Shown: positions 36,847 through 47,004, numbered from the stretch's first letter. The stretch is DNA of 64,000 nucleotides from Streptococcus xiaochunlingii (GCF_006385805.1 NZ_VFSG01000001.1:434001-498000); one strand, 5' to 3'. Notes: a model not told the origin generated them from the letters alone. Translations and numbers: made by a program.

Positions 36847-36936
36847 TTATATATTTACTGTTTGTAAATCCAAACAGAACCCTTATATTCTTGAGATATA
36901 AACAAATAATATTTTGTTGTGTTGTTTTTAATGATA

Positions 36937-36965
36937 TTGACAAAGAATGTGATTTTTATTATAGT
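36937..36965 (+). promoter_or_regulatory. Promoter of the orphan 460-residue gene
   Basis: TTGACA (36937-36942), 17 bases, TATAGT (36960-36965). Confidence 0.65.
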
Positions 36966-37046
36966 TATTATGTTATAAATATTTAACATTCATTAAGAAA
37001 TTTGTGTTAAGTATAATAATTAATCTACTAATTTTACGAGGAAATT

Positions 37047-38429
37047 ATGGAAGAAAACAATCAGTTAATCCTAAAAGGTCACCAATTAAATAATTTGTCT
37101 AATCATCATTTACAAGATGTTATTTCTATGGCTGTATCTGAGAAAAGACCTGTAGAATTAGCTTGGAGCAACTATTATTCTGCATCAGAAAGAGAACAGT
37201 ATAATGACTATCTGTTTGATCTCGGGCTAACTCAATATCAAATAACAAACTCAATGATCGGACAAAAATTACCTTTTTCTCAAAAAGATGTTGAGGAGGC
37301 TATACATAATAAAATTAACGAAAATATTAGTATGGCAGAAACTAACTTAGCCAAACTTGATAAATCTTGGAAGAATGATAGTAAAATATTCTTAGAAAAT
37401 CTACAAGCTGAGAATCCCGAATACTTTTTAGACTGGTCAAAAGAACAGATTAGTAAAACAAAATCTCCAGGCTTCTTTACATTAAGTCTATCGGCAATGC
37501 TATCTGGTTTAGTTTTGTTGTATATTTTTTATATGAATGTATACAGTATGGGTAGTGAGCATTTTTTTCAATGGGTATCAGAACCTTTTATTAGTCTAGT
37601 CACGTTGGAATTTTTGGAATATCCATTTTTATCCTTCTCATTCTTTATAGGATTTGTAATTGCATTTGCAGTTTTATTGACTATCACAAGTCCACTAACT
37701 ATTTCTCTTTGGGAAAAATTTGTTAGAGATCCTTCAGCAGAATCAAAATCTAAAAAGATTGCTAACGATCGTTATATTCACTCACAAACAGTCTTAAAAG
37801 AGTATACAAATAAGCCTCTATCAGAATTTATTGAAAAGAATGTTTATAACCAATTAATTACTGATGCAATCCCTACTGATTATTTAAATAAATTAATTAA
37901 TGACTATAATAAGAATATAGAATTGCTAAAAACAACTGATGCTTGGAAAAATAGATACCCTAAAGCAGCAATTAAAAAGGTTTTCAAGTTAAATGAAAAA
38001 TTGTCTACGGCTTTGCAAGACTATAATAATAGAATTGAAAATGGTACTAGTATGATTGCATTACTACCAAAATCGTATCATGATTCTAAAAGTTTATCAG
38101 TTATTTGGCAGTTATTAAACGAGGGACGGGCAGATACATGGAAAGAAAGTGTCAATCTTATGAAAACAGATCAATTCCAAGATCAGATGCTCTACACCAT
38201 TAATAATCTTTATCAATCTGTTGATAATCTTTCATCTCAACTGGCTGATGATGGTAAGAAATTGCGTGATAGTCTAGAATTCTCCATTCAGCAACAACAC
38301 TCTCATTACTCTGAACTGAAACAATCAAATTCTAAACAAAATACTCTATTAGAGCAAAATAATAAATTACTAGAAACGCAAAATAATATGACAAGTGCCC
38401 TTTTGATGTCAGAGTTAATCTCTAGATAG
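37047..38429 (+). CDS. Orphan membrane protein with C-terminal coiled coil
   Basis: A 460-residue protein I do not recognise. The N-terminal 145 residues are soluble and helical, two membrane helices follow (about 148-170 and 195-222), and the rest is polar and alpha-helical, ending in an Asn/Gln-rich coiled coil (about 380-450). Coding sequence is visibly more AT-rich than guaA, with many AAT and ATT codons. Ribosome site GAGGAAA. It stands alone with its own promoter and terminator. Probably acquired accessory DNA; function unknown. Confidence 0.7.
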   Translation: MEENNQLILKGHQLNNLSNHHLQDVISMAVSEKRPVELAWSNYYSASEREQYNDYLFDLGLTQYQITNSMIGQKLPFSQKDVEEAIHNKINENISMAETNLAKLDKSWKNDSKIFLENLQAENPEYFLDWSKEQISKTKSPGFFTLSLSAMLSGLVLLYIFYMNVYSMGSEHFFQWVSEPFISLVTLEFLEYPFLSFSFFIGFVIAFAVLLTITSPLTISLWEKFVRDPSAESKSKKIANDRYIHSQTVLKEYTNKPLSEFIEKNVYNQLITDAIPTDYLNKLINDYNKNIELLKTTDAWKNRYPKAAIKKVFKLNEKLSTALQDYNNRIENGTSMIALLPKSYHDSKSLSVIWQLLNEGRADTWKESVNLMKTDQFQDQMLYTINNLYQSVDNLSSQLADDGKKLRDSLEFSIQQQHSHYSELKQSNSKQNTLLEQNNKLLETQNNMTSALLMSELISR

Positions 38430-38459
38430 ATACATAAAAATTTATTTAAATACAAAAAA

Positions 38460-38488
38460 TCACTTGATTTTTCAAGTGATTTTTTGAT
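38460..38488. terminator. Terminator of the orphan gene
   Basis: Stem AATCACTTGA/TCAAGTGATT with a TTTT loop and T-rich tail. Confidence 0.75.
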
Positions 38489-38584
38489 TTACTACTATAG
38501 TCAAAAATGATGAAAATACATATAGAGATTTTTATTTGAATAGTATTTATAAAACATGTATCTTATAGGAAATAATTGATCTAT

Positions 38585-39013
38585 TCATTTCAAAAGTTTG
38601 CTATAAATCCGTGCAAATGTTAATATGCTTCCCCATAGTAAACTTAAGATGATTATAATCATTTTTCCAGAACTTACTTCTGCTCCGATAATAAATATAT
38701 GAAAGAGAGGAGCGAGGCTCATGCACATGTAAATTAGATAAGTAAGGAAATTAACTTCACCAATTCCAATAATAAAATATTTCATGAAGTCTTTCATAGT
38801 TTTTTTATCTTTAAGCTTCTTAAAAATGGTATATAAGATGTTTGCTCCAGTAAGTCCGATTAATAATTCTATTGGTAAGAAGTAATAAGAAAAAATCAAA
38901 TGAGAAGTTATTACAAATGAAAATATTAGAATATCTAAAAAAATACTCTTAAATTGAGCTTTAATCAGATGATATAAAAACGCAACCAATATAGAAAGTA
39001 TAAACATCTTCAT
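38585..39013 (-). CDS. Small polytopic membrane protein
   Basis: A 142-residue hydrophobic protein with about five membrane segments and a basic loop in the middle (KKLKDKKTMKDFMK). I do not recognise the family. It is AT-rich like its neighbour and convergent with it. Ribosome site GGAAATG is weak but present. No terminator or partner gene is clear. The gap 39014-39319 downstream on + holds only AT-rich sequence and the next promoter. Confidence 0.5.
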   Translation of the reverse strand: MKMFILSILVAFLYHLIKAQFKSIFLDILIFSFVITSHLIFSYYFLPIELLIGLTGANILYTIFKKLKDKKTMKDFMKYFIIGIGEVNFLTYLIYMCMSLAPLFHIFIIGAEVSSGKMIIIILSLLWGSILTFARIYSKLLK

Positions 39014-39228
39014 AATACATTTCCTGACTTATTTTTTACTTTAAAATATAATTATTTGTGTATATACAACTGTTTCTTTCATAATTTATAACAGAATGAG
39101 ATAATTATTTTCAACATGATAATAGCATAAATTTATAAGTTCTTCAAGCGTAATTATTTATGATTTAAACTTACTTTGAAGAATCTATTCTAATAGATAC
39201 ATACACTATCTTTCGTATAAGATTTAAC

Positions 39229-39257
39229 TTGATTCTTAAAGAAAACAATGCTATGAT
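39229..39257 (+). promoter_or_regulatory. Promoter of the 101-residue gene
   Basis: TTGATT (39229-39234), 17 bases, TATGAT (39252-39257). Confidence 0.6.
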
Positions 39258-39319
39258 AAAGTTATCGTTATTTTTATGAATTATTAAGTAAAATACTTTT
39301 AAAGTTTAGGAGAAACAAA

Positions 39320-39625
39320 ATGTCAGAAATTACAGTATCGCGTCAAACTGGCCTTGTAGGTGTATTAATGAAGGTAAACGTTTATATCAATGGAGAATGT
39401 GTTGCCAACTTAAGCAAAGACGAAACCGTTATACTTCCGCTTCCTGAAGGGCTTGATATGGTTAAGGTCTACGTAGATCAAAGAGGAGCCTTCACTCGTT
39501 CTAAGGAAGTGATCGTAAAAGCTGGTCAAACAGCTATTATTAAAGCTTCAGCTATGAAAACACTTCTAGGTATTTTCGGAAAAATCTTAGGTCTTCCTTA
39601 TCTCTCAATCGAAGTAACAGATTAA
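39320..39625 (+). CDS. Small beta-rich hypothetical protein
   Basis: A 101-residue protein with a PEGA/DUF2846-like beta pattern (VNVYINGECVANLSKDETVILPLPEG), a carboxypeptidase-regulatory type sandwich, and a hydrophobic C-terminal stretch (AMKTLLGIFGKILGLP). Ribosome site AGGAG. It is a single-gene unit with its own promoter and a strong terminator. Codon use is closer to core genes than that of the two AT-rich neighbours. Function unknown. Confidence 0.7.
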   Translation: MSEITVSRQTGLVGVLMKVNVYINGECVANLSKDETVILPLPEGLDMVKVYVDQRGAFTRSKEVIVKAGQTAIIKASAMKTLLGIFGKILGLPYLSIEVTD

Positions 39626-39626
39626 A

Positions 39627-39652
39627 AAGCCAATGAAAATTGGTTTTTTTTT
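39627..39652 (+). terminator. Terminator of the 101-residue gene
   Basis: Stem AGCCAAT/ATTGGTT with a GAAA loop and a long T run. Confidence 0.8.
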
Positions 39653-39786
39653 AGGACTTAAATTTTTAATATAAGCCTACAGAAAAAGGAAGCAGGTTTT
39701 ATCCCTTTGCCTCCCAACTAGTCTATCCTTTTTATCTTATGACGGGCTTACAGCTTCTTTATAAACAGATGACAGTTTGCTCCATA

Positions 39787-39812
39787 AAAAAACAAGGGAT
39801 TCTTCCCTTGTT
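39787..39812 (-). terminator. Terminator of the tdk-pvaA operon
   Basis: On -, AACAAGGGA/TCCCTTGTT followed by TTTTTT. Confidence 0.8.
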
Positions 39813-39829
39813 TAGAGTGACTGCTTGTA

Positions 39830-40432
39830 TTAGAACCAGGAAAATAGTTTCATGATGAACTGATTCATTTCAACGAGACGTGAATAATAATAATTTCCCC
39901 CATTAACGTAGAGCTCTGAGCCATGTAAAAATGAAATAGGATGGAGATAAAGATAGGTCTTCCTTGTGACATTACCAAGACTCGGTGCAACCACTTCTTT
40001 TGAGTATTTACGAGCTAATTCAAGACTGTTTTTCCCGCCATTTTTTTCTACATATTCAATGTAATCCTGTCCGAAATTATAAGCCTGAACAGCTGTCCAG
40101 GGATCGACTCCCTTCTCCTTTGCTTTTCGTAGATTCTCAGAGAGGGTTTGAATTCCTTGGCGGATACTTTCTTTATTATTGGTGATAGAATTTGTCTGGC
40201 CTGTTGCACTTTCACTGGCCTGCATGACATCATCTTCCTTGCCCTTGGTCTCTGTATAAATCATAGCAAGGATCAGATCTTCATTGGTACCAGTATCTTC
40301 CTCAGCCAGTACTTCACGCACTAGGGTACGATAAGTCATGACCTGTTTTACATCCCGGTGTATCTGATAGCCCTTGTATATGAAAAAGACGAGCAAGAGG
40401 CAAAAGAAAATTTTTATTATTCGTTTCATCAT
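39830..40432 (-). CDS. pvaA: Lysozyme-like membrane-anchored protein (PvaA type)
   Basis: A 200-residue protein with an N-terminal signal/anchor (about 4-20) and a lysozyme-like transglycosylase domain: catalytic Glu in [12 protein letters not shown], then SESATGQ and [15 protein letters not shown]. This matches the pneumococcal vaccine antigen A (PvaA) family, which acts on peptidoglycan at the cell surface. The start overlaps the stop of ndpA by one base (TAATG). Order glyA-ndpA-pvaA is conserved in streptococci. Confidence 0.85.
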   Translation of the reverse strand: MMKRIIKIFFCLLLVFFIYKGYQIHRDVKQVMTYRTLVREVLAEEDTGTNEDLILAMIYTETKGKEDDVMQASESATGQTNSITNNKESIRQGIQTLSENLRKAKEKGVDPWTAVQAYNFGQDYIEYVEKNGGKNSLELARKYSKEVVAPSLGNVTRKTYLYLHPISFLHGSELYVNGGNYYYSRLVEMNQFIMKLFSWF

Positions 40433-41406
40433 TATTTATTCTGAATGTCCTCTATATTCTTGATGAGGATCGAGTAGGTCCCATTCTCATTCTGGATGAA
40501 CTCTACCGATTCAGCATCTTCGTAAACATGGTTAGGGACCAAAAGCTCAATTCCGTTTGAAAGGGAGAGTTTTTGGTTTTCAAATTTCTTCAATTGGCGG
40601 CTGGCATCAATCTCATCGAAGCGAACAGGATCTGGAATAGTCTCTTTCACCTGATCGACAAAACTGAGTCGAGCTGTTAAGTTGTTATCGAACAAATCAT
40701 TGGCTAACTTTTCAGGTGACAATTCATTCTCTTCTTCCAGTTGGTTGAAAATTGCTGATTTGACCTTGGATTGGAACTGAAAATCATCTTGTTGGAAGTT
40801 CTCAGCAATCCGTTGGGCCGTTTTTTCGATTTCTTTGATCGATTTTTTAGGTGAAATCTTGGGTTGCTCCTGGAGGAGATTCTCAGAGAAATAGTTCAAG
40901 AAAGCGCCATTGTACTTGATTCGTTTTTCAATCAAATAGTACTTGCGACTTTGAAGATTGATGACCAAGGCTTCATCGGCCCCCGTTCCAAAGCCAGGCA
41001 GATTGTTTTGTGTCAGTTTGATTGGATTGTCCACTTCGCCACCTAAGTGTGTCAAGGTTTCACGCAATGCAATTCGGAGGAAGGCAAAGTGGTCCACCCC
41101 TTCTTTTGAGAATTGAATAAACACCAAATCATTGGTCTTTTGATTCTCAGAGATGACAAATTCTTCCTTCCAGCGATTCGCAACTGCTACTGAAGTTTCT
41201 AGTAAATCATCCGAAATCATCTCAAGAAAAGGGTTATCCTCTTCAAAAATACCGGTCTTGGCCTCATCGGAGTAGACCCGTTCTATCTTTTTGCGCAAGT
41301 ATTCCTCAATTTTTGGTGTGATATTGAGGAATTTGTCCGCTAGATAAAGATCAGTATCGTCTGGACTAAATTGATGAATGATGGCTTTCTTTACGTAAAT
41401 ATCCAT
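40432..41406 (-). CDS. Nucleoid-associated protein (NdpA/YejK-like)
   Basis: A 324-residue member of the 37-kDa nucleoid-associated (NdpA) family. The start [13 protein letters not shown] and the family blocks [17 protein letters not shown] and FLNYF are present. Role in nucleoid structure is known only in general terms. It begins eight bases after glyA ends and overlaps pvaA by one base, so all are co-transcribed. No strong ribosome site; the GAGGAC within the glyA end may serve. Confidence 0.85.
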   Translation of the reverse strand: MDIYVKKAIIHQFSPDDTDLYLADKFLNITPKIEEYLRKKIERVYSDEAKTGIFEEDNPFLEMISDDLLETSVAVANRWKEEFVISENQKTNDLVFIQFSKEGVDHFAFLRIALRETLTHLGGEVDNPIKLTQNNLPGFGTGADEALVINLQSRKYYLIEKRIKYNGAFLNYFSENLLQEQPKISPKKSIKEIEKTAQRIAENFQQDDFQFQSKVKSAIFNQLEEENELSPEKLANDLFDNNLTARLSFVDQVKETIPDPVRFDEIDASRQLKKFENQKLSLSNGIELLVPNHVYEDAESVEFIQNENGTYSILIKNIEDIQNK

Positions 41407-41414
41407 AAGATGGT

Positions 41415-42671
41415 TTAGTCCTCATACAGTGGGAAGGCATCTGTCAAGGATTTGACTTGGTTCCGCACTTCTTCTAATACAGTTGGGTTATCTGCATTTT
41501 TCATGGTTTTGATCATCAGTTCAGCCACAGTACGGCTTTCCTCTAAACCAAAACCACGAGCGGTGATGGCTGCTGCCCCAATTCGAATCCCACTAGTCTT
41601 AAATGGAGACAAGGTTTCGTAAGGGATGGAGTTCTTATTAAGGGTGATGTTGACTTCATCCAACAAGTTTTGTGCCACTTTCCCATTTTCAACGACTTTC
41701 GTCACATCGACAAGGAAAAGGTGGTTCTCAGTTCCGCCTGAAATGACACGGAAATCAGGATCTTGTAAAAAGACAGCCGCCATGGCCTGACTGTTTTTAA
41801 TGACGTTCGCTGCATACTCTTTAAAGGCAGGGTCCAAAGCTTCCTTGAAGGCTACAGCTTTAGCTGCGATGACATGCTCCAGTGGTCCCCCTTGGATACC
41901 AGGGAAAATGGCAGAATTGATCTTCTTAGCCAAGTCCTCATCATTGGTCAAAATTAAGCCACCACGAGGTCCGCGAAGGGTTTTGTGAGTGGTCGTAGTT
42001 GTGATGTGAGCATAAGGAACTGGGCTTGGATGAAGCCCAGCTGCTACCAAACCAGCAATATGGGCCATATCGACCAGAAGCTTAGCTCCTACTGCATCAG
42101 CAATCTCACGGAATTTTGAAAAATCAATGAGGTGAGAGTAGGCTGAAGCACCAGCAACGATGAGTTTTGGCTTAACTTCTTGTGCTTGTTTTAAAATAGC
42201 ATCAAAATCTAAGAGCTCTGTTTCTGGATTTACGCTATAAGATACAAAGTTGTAGGTTTGACCTGAAAAGCTCACAGAGGCACCGTGAGTCAAATGGCCA
42301 CCGGCCGCCAGATCCATTCCCATAACCGTATCTCCTGGCTCAATCAAGGCCATGTAAGCTGCACAGTTGGCTTGGCTTCCTGAATGGGGTTGTACATTGG
42401 CAAACTTAGCCCCAAAGATTTCTTTAGCACGTTCAATGGCAAGGCTTTCGACGACGTCTACGACATCAGTCCCACCGTAGTAACGACGACCTGGGTAGCC
42501 TTCTGCGTATTTATTGGTCAGGATAGACCCTTGTGCAGCCATAACTGCCTTTGAAACGACGTTCTCAGAAGCAATCAACTCGATATTGTTTTGTTGTCGT
42601 TCCTCTTCTTTGGCAATGGCATTCCAAAGATCTGCATCATAGGCTTTGTAATCTTCTTTGTCATAAATCAT
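41415..42671 (-). CDS. glyA: Serine hydroxymethyltransferase
   Basis: PLP enzyme that converts serine and tetrahydrofolate to glycine and methylenetetrahydrofolate. The 418 residues are the usual length. The PLP lysine is in [26 protein letters not shown] and the [13 protein letters not shown] substrate loop are intact. The ATG at 42671 is set by AAGGAG nine bases away; the frame runs open upstream to 42722 only because it reads through the remains of a GNAT gene. It supplies the methylene-folate used by TrmFO. Confidence 0.97.
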   Translation of the reverse strand: MIYDKEDYKAYDADLWNAIAKEEERQQNNIELIASENVVSKAVMAAQGSILTNKYAEGYPGRRYYGGTDVVDVVESLAIERAKEIFGAKFANVQPHSGSQANCAAYMALIEPGDTVMGMDLAAGGHLTHGASVSFSGQTYNFVSYSVNPETELLDFDAILKQAQEVKPKLIVAGASAYSHLIDFSKFREIADAVGAKLLVDMAHIAGLVAAGLHPSPVPYAHITTTTTHKTLRGPRGGLILTNDEDLAKKINSAIFPGIQGGPLEHVIAAKAVAFKEALDPAFKEYAANVIKNSQAMAAVFLQDPDFRVISGGTENHLFLVDVTKVVENGKVAQNLLDEVNITLNKNSIPYETLSPFKTSGIRIGAAAITARGFGLEESRTVAELMIKTMKNADNPTVLEEVRNQVKSLTDAFPLYED

Positions 42672-42682
42672 AGGTCTTCTCC

Positions 42683-42932
42683 TTAAATAAATTTTATAAA
42701 ACGTTTTTGTAGCTTGTCGCAAGTATAACCGACATGTTGGTAGAAAGCATGAGCCTCAGTGAGGTAGGCAACAGAGTTTAAGCGAATAAAAGTGTATCCT
42801 CTTCGAGTGTGAATCTTAGGTTAATTTAGCTAGTTGCTAGGCTGTTTTCTCAGTATAAAAAGAGTACCCTAATGCTTGCTCGTTAATCTGACTTAAAGCC
42901 TCCACATCTGTTAATAAAAGGTTATGTAACAT
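42683..42932 (-). pseudogene. Decayed GNAT acetyltransferase gene
   Basis: From the ATG at 42932, which overlaps the tsaC stop by 11 bases, the frame reads MLHNLLLTDVEALSQINEQ and ALGYSFYTEKTA, then a stop, then QLAKLT and another stop. In a different frame the last part reads [20 protein letters not shown] and ends at 42683, a typical GNAT C terminus (AHxFYxxxGY). At 250 bases it is about 180 shorter than a normal GNAT gene, so the middle is deleted, with frameshift. As I recall, pneumococcus has an intact acetyltransferase at this place. Confidence 0.8.
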
Positions 42933-43533
42933 CTTCTTCCTCCCAGAAAGGAATCTCTGGTACACGCTCAAGGATTTCCGAACGTGTAATGGCACCCTGA
43001 CGCAAGATTCGGGCTTTAGGACCCGAAAGATCTAAAATAGTCGAATCTTGCCCAGTTAGAAAGCTATCGTCTTCAAATCCTATAACTCCATGACCAAGTT
43101 CCTTAAGAATTTGCTTGCACTGGGTTCCACTGGCATTCCCAGAGAGATTGGCAGAAGGTCCGATCAAGGGACCGGTTTTACGAATTAATTCCAATATTTT
43201 TGGATGAGCTGGCATCCGAAAGCCAACCGTAGTCATCCCGGAATTTATCCAAGCTGGGACCTCTTCATTGGCTTCAAGAATAATGGTTAAGGGGCCAGGT
43301 AAAAAGGTTGCAACTAGTTTTGATAGATAAGATGGTTGGTTTTTCGAATAAAATCGAATTTCTTCTTCACTAGAAATATTGAGGTTCATAGCCTTCTCAC
43401 GAGGGCGCTGCTTTAGAGTGTATACTCGATCAACCGCTGCTTCATCCAGTGCCTTAGCAAAGAGTCCATAGACAGTTTCTGTCGGTAGGACAACTGCATG
43501 ACCAGCTTCTAATTCTTTCTTAAATAGATCCAT
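42922..43533 (-). CDS. tsaC: Threonylcarbamoyl-AMP synthase
   Basis: YrdC/Sua5-type enzyme that makes threonylcarbamoyl-AMP for t6A37 of tRNA. The 203 residues show the hallmark VVLPTETVYGLFAKA, the KQRPREKAMNL segment, PGPLTIIL, VGFRMPAHP and GPSANLSGNASGT. The start at 43533 (MDLFKKE) is preferred; the longer frame begins inside prmC with a run of tryptophans. It overlaps prmC by 14 bases. Confidence 0.93.
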   Translation of the reverse strand: MDLFKKELEAGHAVVLPTETVYGLFAKALDEAAVDRVYTLKQRPREKAMNLNISSEEEIRFYSKNQPSYLSKLVATFLPGPLTIILEANEEVPAWINSGMTTVGFRMPAHPKILELIRKTGPLIGPSANLSGNASGTQCKQILKELGHGVIGFEDDSFLTGQDSTILDLSGPKARILRQGAITRSEILERVPEIPFWEEEDVT

Positions 43534-44356
43534 TGTCCACCACCACCATTCTATCCTGTCCAAATTGGTCTTTCAGAACGCGAACTCGTTTGTTGGGAAA
43601 AGCCTCTTGAAAGAGTTCTTTTACTTTCTTACCTTGCTTATAGCTGATTTCTAGATAGATCTTTCCATCTGGTGTTAAAACACTTGGTGCCTGTTGGGCA
43701 ATCTTTTCGTAGATGGCATATCCATCACGATCCGCAAAGAGTGCCAAATGCGGTTCAGAAGCTAAAACATTAGCTCCAACTTCTTCTATATCGTCACGCG
43801 AGATATAGGGTGGGTTGGAAACAATCAGATCGTAAAGACCTTCTAGTTCATCCAGTACATCTGAGGTTTTAAAGGAAACGACTGCTTCTAACTCTTGGGC
43901 ATTTGCTTGAGCAAGCTCCAAAGCTTCTTCTGAAACATCACTAGCTTGAACCTGCCAATTAGGTCTAGCCAGGGCTAAGCTAATGGCAATTGCACCACTT
44001 CCTGTTCCGATATCAAGTACTCGTAAGGATTCCCTACTGTTTTCTTCAAGAATGAGGGTGACGAGTTCTTCTGTTTCAGGTCGAGGAATCAGCACGCGCT
44101 CATCAACTGTGAAAACATGGCCACAGAATTCTGCGCTCCCAATAATATATTGGGCAGGGACGTGGTATTTCAATTGTTCAAAGATGGATTGAAGCAAAGC
44201 TTGGTCCTCTGCTTCCACTTCTTTTTGCAAGGCTAGGACAAAGTCCGTAAAGGTCCAGTTTTTTAAAGCACGATATGCGAAGGAGAGGCTTTCTGCTTCC
44301 TCTCCGACGGCTATTAATTCTTCTTCATACTGGGCTAATAATTGTCCCAACAACAT
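43520..44356 (-). CDS. prmC: Peptide chain release factor N5-glutamine methyltransferase
   Basis: Methylates the glutamine of the GGQ motif of release factors. The 278 residues have an N-terminal helical domain and an SAM-dependent fold with VLDIGTGSGAIAISLA, and the catalytic NPPY in IVSNPPYIS. It overlaps the stop of prfA, its substrate's gene, by one base (TAATG). Confidence 0.96.
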   Translation of the reverse strand: MLLGQLLAQYEEELIAVGEEAESLSFAYRALKNWTFTDFVLALQKEVEAEDQALLQSIFEQLKYHVPAQYIIGSAEFCGHVFTVDERVLIPRPETEELVTLILEENSRESLRVLDIGTGSGAIAISLALARPNWQVQASDVSEEALELAQANAQELEAVVSFKTSDVLDELEGLYDLIVSNPPYISRDDIEEVGANVLASEPHLALFADRDGYAIYEKIAQQAPSVLTPDGKIYLEISYKQGKKVKELFQEAFPNKRVRVLKDQFGQDRMVVVDNGSI

Positions 44357-45435
44357 TATTTGTTCAACTCTTCTAGTTTTTGAGTTTGATCATACAAGAT
44401 TAAAGCATCGACCACTTCGTCCAATTTACCAGATAAGATGGTATCCAATTTTTGAAGGGTCAAGCCAATCCGGTGATCGGTCACACGGTTTTGAGGGAAG
44501 TTATAAGTCCGGATCCGCTCTGAACGATCCCCAGTACCAATAGTAGACTTCCGCTCAGCATCCTGCTCGTCTTGAGCAATCTGAGCAAAGTGGTCAGCCA
44601 CACGCGCACGGATGATCTTCATGGCTTTTTCACGGTTCTTCTGTTGCGTCCGTTCTTCCTGCATCTCTACCTTGATGTTGGTCGGCAAGTGAACGATACG
44701 AACAGCTGTTGCGACCTTGTTGACGTTCTGCCCACCCGCACCAGATGCGTGGTAGATGTCAATCCGAAGGTCTTTTGGATCAATGTCGTACTCAACTTCT
44801 TCAATTTCTGGCATGACCAGAACGGTTGCTGTAGAGGTATGGACACGACCTTGGCTTTCTGTCACAGGAACGCGTTGAACCCGGTGGGCACCTGATTCAT
44901 ACTTGAGTTTTGAGTAGACAGATTGCCCAGAGACCATGGCTACTACTTCTTTGATCCCACCAACGCCATTGTAGGAGGCTTCCATGACCTCAAAGCGCCA
45001 ACCTTGGCTTTCCGCATATTTTTGATACATCTGCAAGAGGTCGCCAGCAAATAACTGAGCTTCGTCTCCTCCTGCTGCTCCACGGATTTCCAAGATAATG
45101 TTCTTGTCATCGTTTGGATCTTTTGGAAGGAGTAAGATTTTCAGTTTTTCTTCGTACTCTTCCTTTTCAGCCTTGGCATCTTTCAGCTCTTGTTTGGCCA
45201 TTTCTTCCAAATCTGCATCGCCGCCTGCTTCCTTGATCATTTCTTCAGCATCGACGATATTTTGAAGTACTTGTTTGTACTCTCGGTACGCTGTCACCGT
45301 GTCGCGAGTGGAAGCCTCTTCTTTTGAAAGCTCCATAAAGCGTTTGGTATCAGAGACTACATCAGGGTCACTCAGTAATTCTCCTAACTCTTCGTATCGG
45401 TCTTCTACAGCTTGTAGTTGATCATAGATATTCAT
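44356..45435 (-). CDS. prfA: Peptide chain release factor 1
   Basis: Reads UAA and UAG. The 359 residues include the GGQ loop in [19 protein letters not shown], the peptide anticodon region near [17 protein letters not shown] and the end motif of the domain-4 helices. Ribosome site AAGGAG. First of the prfA-prmC-tsaC-glyA-ndpA-pvaA block; the GNAT gene and tdk lie just ahead on the same strand. Confidence 0.97.
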   Translation of the reverse strand: MNIYDQLQAVEDRYEELGELLSDPDVVSDTKRFMELSKEEASTRDTVTAYREYKQVLQNIVDAEEMIKEAGGDADLEEMAKQELKDAKAEKEEYEEKLKILLLPKDPNDDKNIILEIRGAAGGDEAQLFAGDLLQMYQKYAESQGWRFEVMEASYNGVGGIKEVVAMVSGQSVYSKLKYESGAHRVQRVPVTESQGRVHTSTATVLVMPEIEEVEYDIDPKDLRIDIYHASGAGGQNVNKVATAVRIVHLPTNIKVEMQEERTQQKNREKAMKIIRARVADHFAQIAQDEQDAERKSTIGTGDRSERIRTYNFPQNRVTDHRIGLTLQKLDTILSGKLDEVVDALILYDQTQKLEELNK

Positions 45436-45444
45436 GTTTGCTCC

Positions 45445-45924
45445 TTAATTCTTGGTTGTTAGATCATAGATTGCTACAATTTCGTCTTCTATGACTTCGC
45501 CAGTTTCTTTAAATCCATAATGGAGATAGCAAGATCTCGCTTGATTATTTTCCGGTTCATAAGATAACCAAAGACTTGTTGCTTTTCCAGCTGGCTCTGT
45601 TCGAACAAAGTCAATGACTGCATCCATAGTCGGTTTAAAATAGCCTAAACCTTGAAATCGTTTATCTATCATAAAACGAAATAACAAGTAGTTCCCCTTA
45701 CTGATCCCAATTTTCCGGTCATAGGCAATCATAACAAAACCAACTAATACTTCCTTATCATAAACTGCTAAGGGAGCTATAAAATCACCATTATTATCAT
45801 ATACATAGGCTTCAGCTAAACTAATGGAATTGGATGCAATAAAATTCCTTTGGTTTGGATGAACTTCTAGATTTAAAACGTCAAAATAATTCTCTATTGT
45901 AATATATTTTAAACAAATAGACAT
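45445..45924 (-). CDS. GNAT family N-acetyltransferase
   Basis: A 159-residue acetyltransferase resembling spermidine/diamine types. Visible are the acetyl-CoA loop region in FMIDKRFQGLGYFKPTMDA (Q/RxxGxG/A-like) and the C-terminal NNQARSCYLHYGFKETGE. Ribosome site GAGAGGAT. It lies nine bases before prfA in the operon. Substrate unknown. It is intact, unlike the GNAT remnant before glyA. Confidence 0.85.
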   Translation of the reverse strand: MSICLKYITIENYFDVLNLEVHPNQRNFIASNSISLAEAYVYDNNGDFIAPLAVYDKEVLVGFVMIAYDRKIGISKGNYLLFRFMIDKRFQGLGYFKPTMDAVIDFVRTEPAGKATSLWLSYEPENNQARSCYLHYGFKETGEVIEDEIVAIYDLTTKN

Positions 45925-45945
45925 TTTTATCCTCTCTAAAACGTT

Positions 45946-46530
45946 CTAGACGCTTTCAGTTGGTATGTCTGGATTAAAATAATGCTTGCGACAAACTGAG
46001 ATATAGGTCTCATGCCCACCGATTTGGATCTGCTCTCCATCGTAGACGGGTTTGCCCGCTTGGGTGCGCAAGACCATGGTCGCCTTGCGAGAACAGTATT
46101 GGCAGATGGTTTTGATCTCCTCGATCTTGTCTGCTAACAAGAGGAGGTGTTTGGAACCTTCAAAGAGTTCGTTTCGGAAATCATTTTTGAGGCCGAAAGC
46201 CATCACCGGCACATCCAGTTCATCTACAACCCTAGCCAAGTCATAGACATGGTGGCGTTTCAAAAACTGAGCTTCATCGATCAAGACACAATAAGGTTTC
46301 TTTTCTAGCCTTTGGATATAACCGAAGATATCTGTCTCGTCTTCGATGGCCATGGCTTCTCGTTTCATACCGATCCGGCTAGAAACTACTCCCACTCCAT
46401 CACGCGTATCGATTGCGGAAGTCATGATGACCACGCTTTTACCTTGTTCTTCATAATTATGGGCTACCTTCAAAATTTCGATGGTTTTACCTGAGTTCAT
46501 CGTCCCATATTTATAATATAATTGTGCCAT
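45946..46530 (-). CDS. tdk: Thymidine kinase
   Basis: Phosphorylates thymidine for salvage. The 194 residues are type II. Visible are the P loop in [18 protein letters not shown] with the DEAQ motif, the zinc site pair in ICQYCSRKA with a second C/H site near the end, and the lasso region around DGEQIQIGG. First gene of the operon running leftwards to pvaA, divergent from the 4-OT homologue. Confidence 0.96.
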   Translation of the reverse strand: MAQLYYKYGTMNSGKTIEILKVAHNYEEQGKSVVIMTSAIDTRDGVGVVSSRIGMKREAMAIEDETDIFGYIQRLEKKPYCVLIDEAQFLKRHHVYDLARVVDELDVPVMAFGLKNDFRNELFEGSKHLLLLADKIEEIKTICQYCSRKATMVLRTQAGKPVYDGEQIQIGGHETYISVCRKHYFNPDIPTESV

Positions 46531-46642
46531 TTTCCTTCTGTTCTCTCTAAAAGTGTTTCATTATATTTTACCATATTTTTGCCCAGCTTTGTATCCCAAA
46601 ATGTGATAAAATAGACTTAAGATTTATAGAGGAGGTGGCGCA

Positions 46643-46825
46643 ATGCCATTTGTACGTATTGATTTATTCGAAGGACGCACCTTGGAACAAAAGAAAGCTT
46701 TGGCAAAGGAAGTAACCGAGGCTGTCGTTCGGAATACAGGTGCACCCCAATCTGCTGTCCATGTCATTATCAATGATATGCCTGAAGGAACCTACTTCCC
46801 TCAAGGTGAAATGCGCACTAAATAA
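46643..46825 (+). CDS. 4-oxalocrotonate tautomerase-like enzyme
   Basis: A 60-residue member of the 4-OT family. Catalytic Pro2 becomes the N terminus after Met removal (MPFVRIDLFEGRT); the arginine-containing segment and the beta-hairpin (VHVIINDMPEG) are conserved. The physiological substrate in streptococci is not known. Ribosome site GGAGGTGG is strong. Its stop abuts the second copy of the three-hairpin repeat, which supplies a terminator. Confidence 0.88.
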   Translation: MPFVRIDLFEGRTLEQKKALAKEVTEAVVRNTGAPQSAVHVIINDMPEGTYFPQGEMRTK

Positions 46826-47004
46826 GAGAGTGGGGCAGAAATCGGTAATTCGTTAGAATTCGATTTCGTCGTCCCACCTCCGCAAAGTTGAGTAGGGCTG
46901 TAAAAGCTGATGAAATCAGCGTAGTAGATCCCACTCAACCACTGCGTTTTGCTCGATAATCCAAAGACAATTGAGAGGCTAGGACTTTTGTCCCAGCCTC
47001 TTTT
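46826..47004 (+). repeat. Three-hairpin intergenic repeat, copy 2
   Basis: Near-identical to 18530-18709. Differences include A to G in the first stem (G-T pair kept), G to T in the second stem (one pair lost) and two C to T changes in the linker. It begins right after the 4-OT stop and ends in the stop codon of the MATE gene on the other strand. The third hairpin with T run acts on +. Confidence 0.9.

Noticed and set aside
36747-39319. Prophage or integrative element in the AT-rich patch
   Set aside because: No integrase, structural genes, tRNA target or border repeats.
42672-42722. N-terminal extension of glyA by 17 residues
   Set aside because: The stretch belongs to the decayed GNAT gene; the ribosome site and family alignment place the start at 42671.
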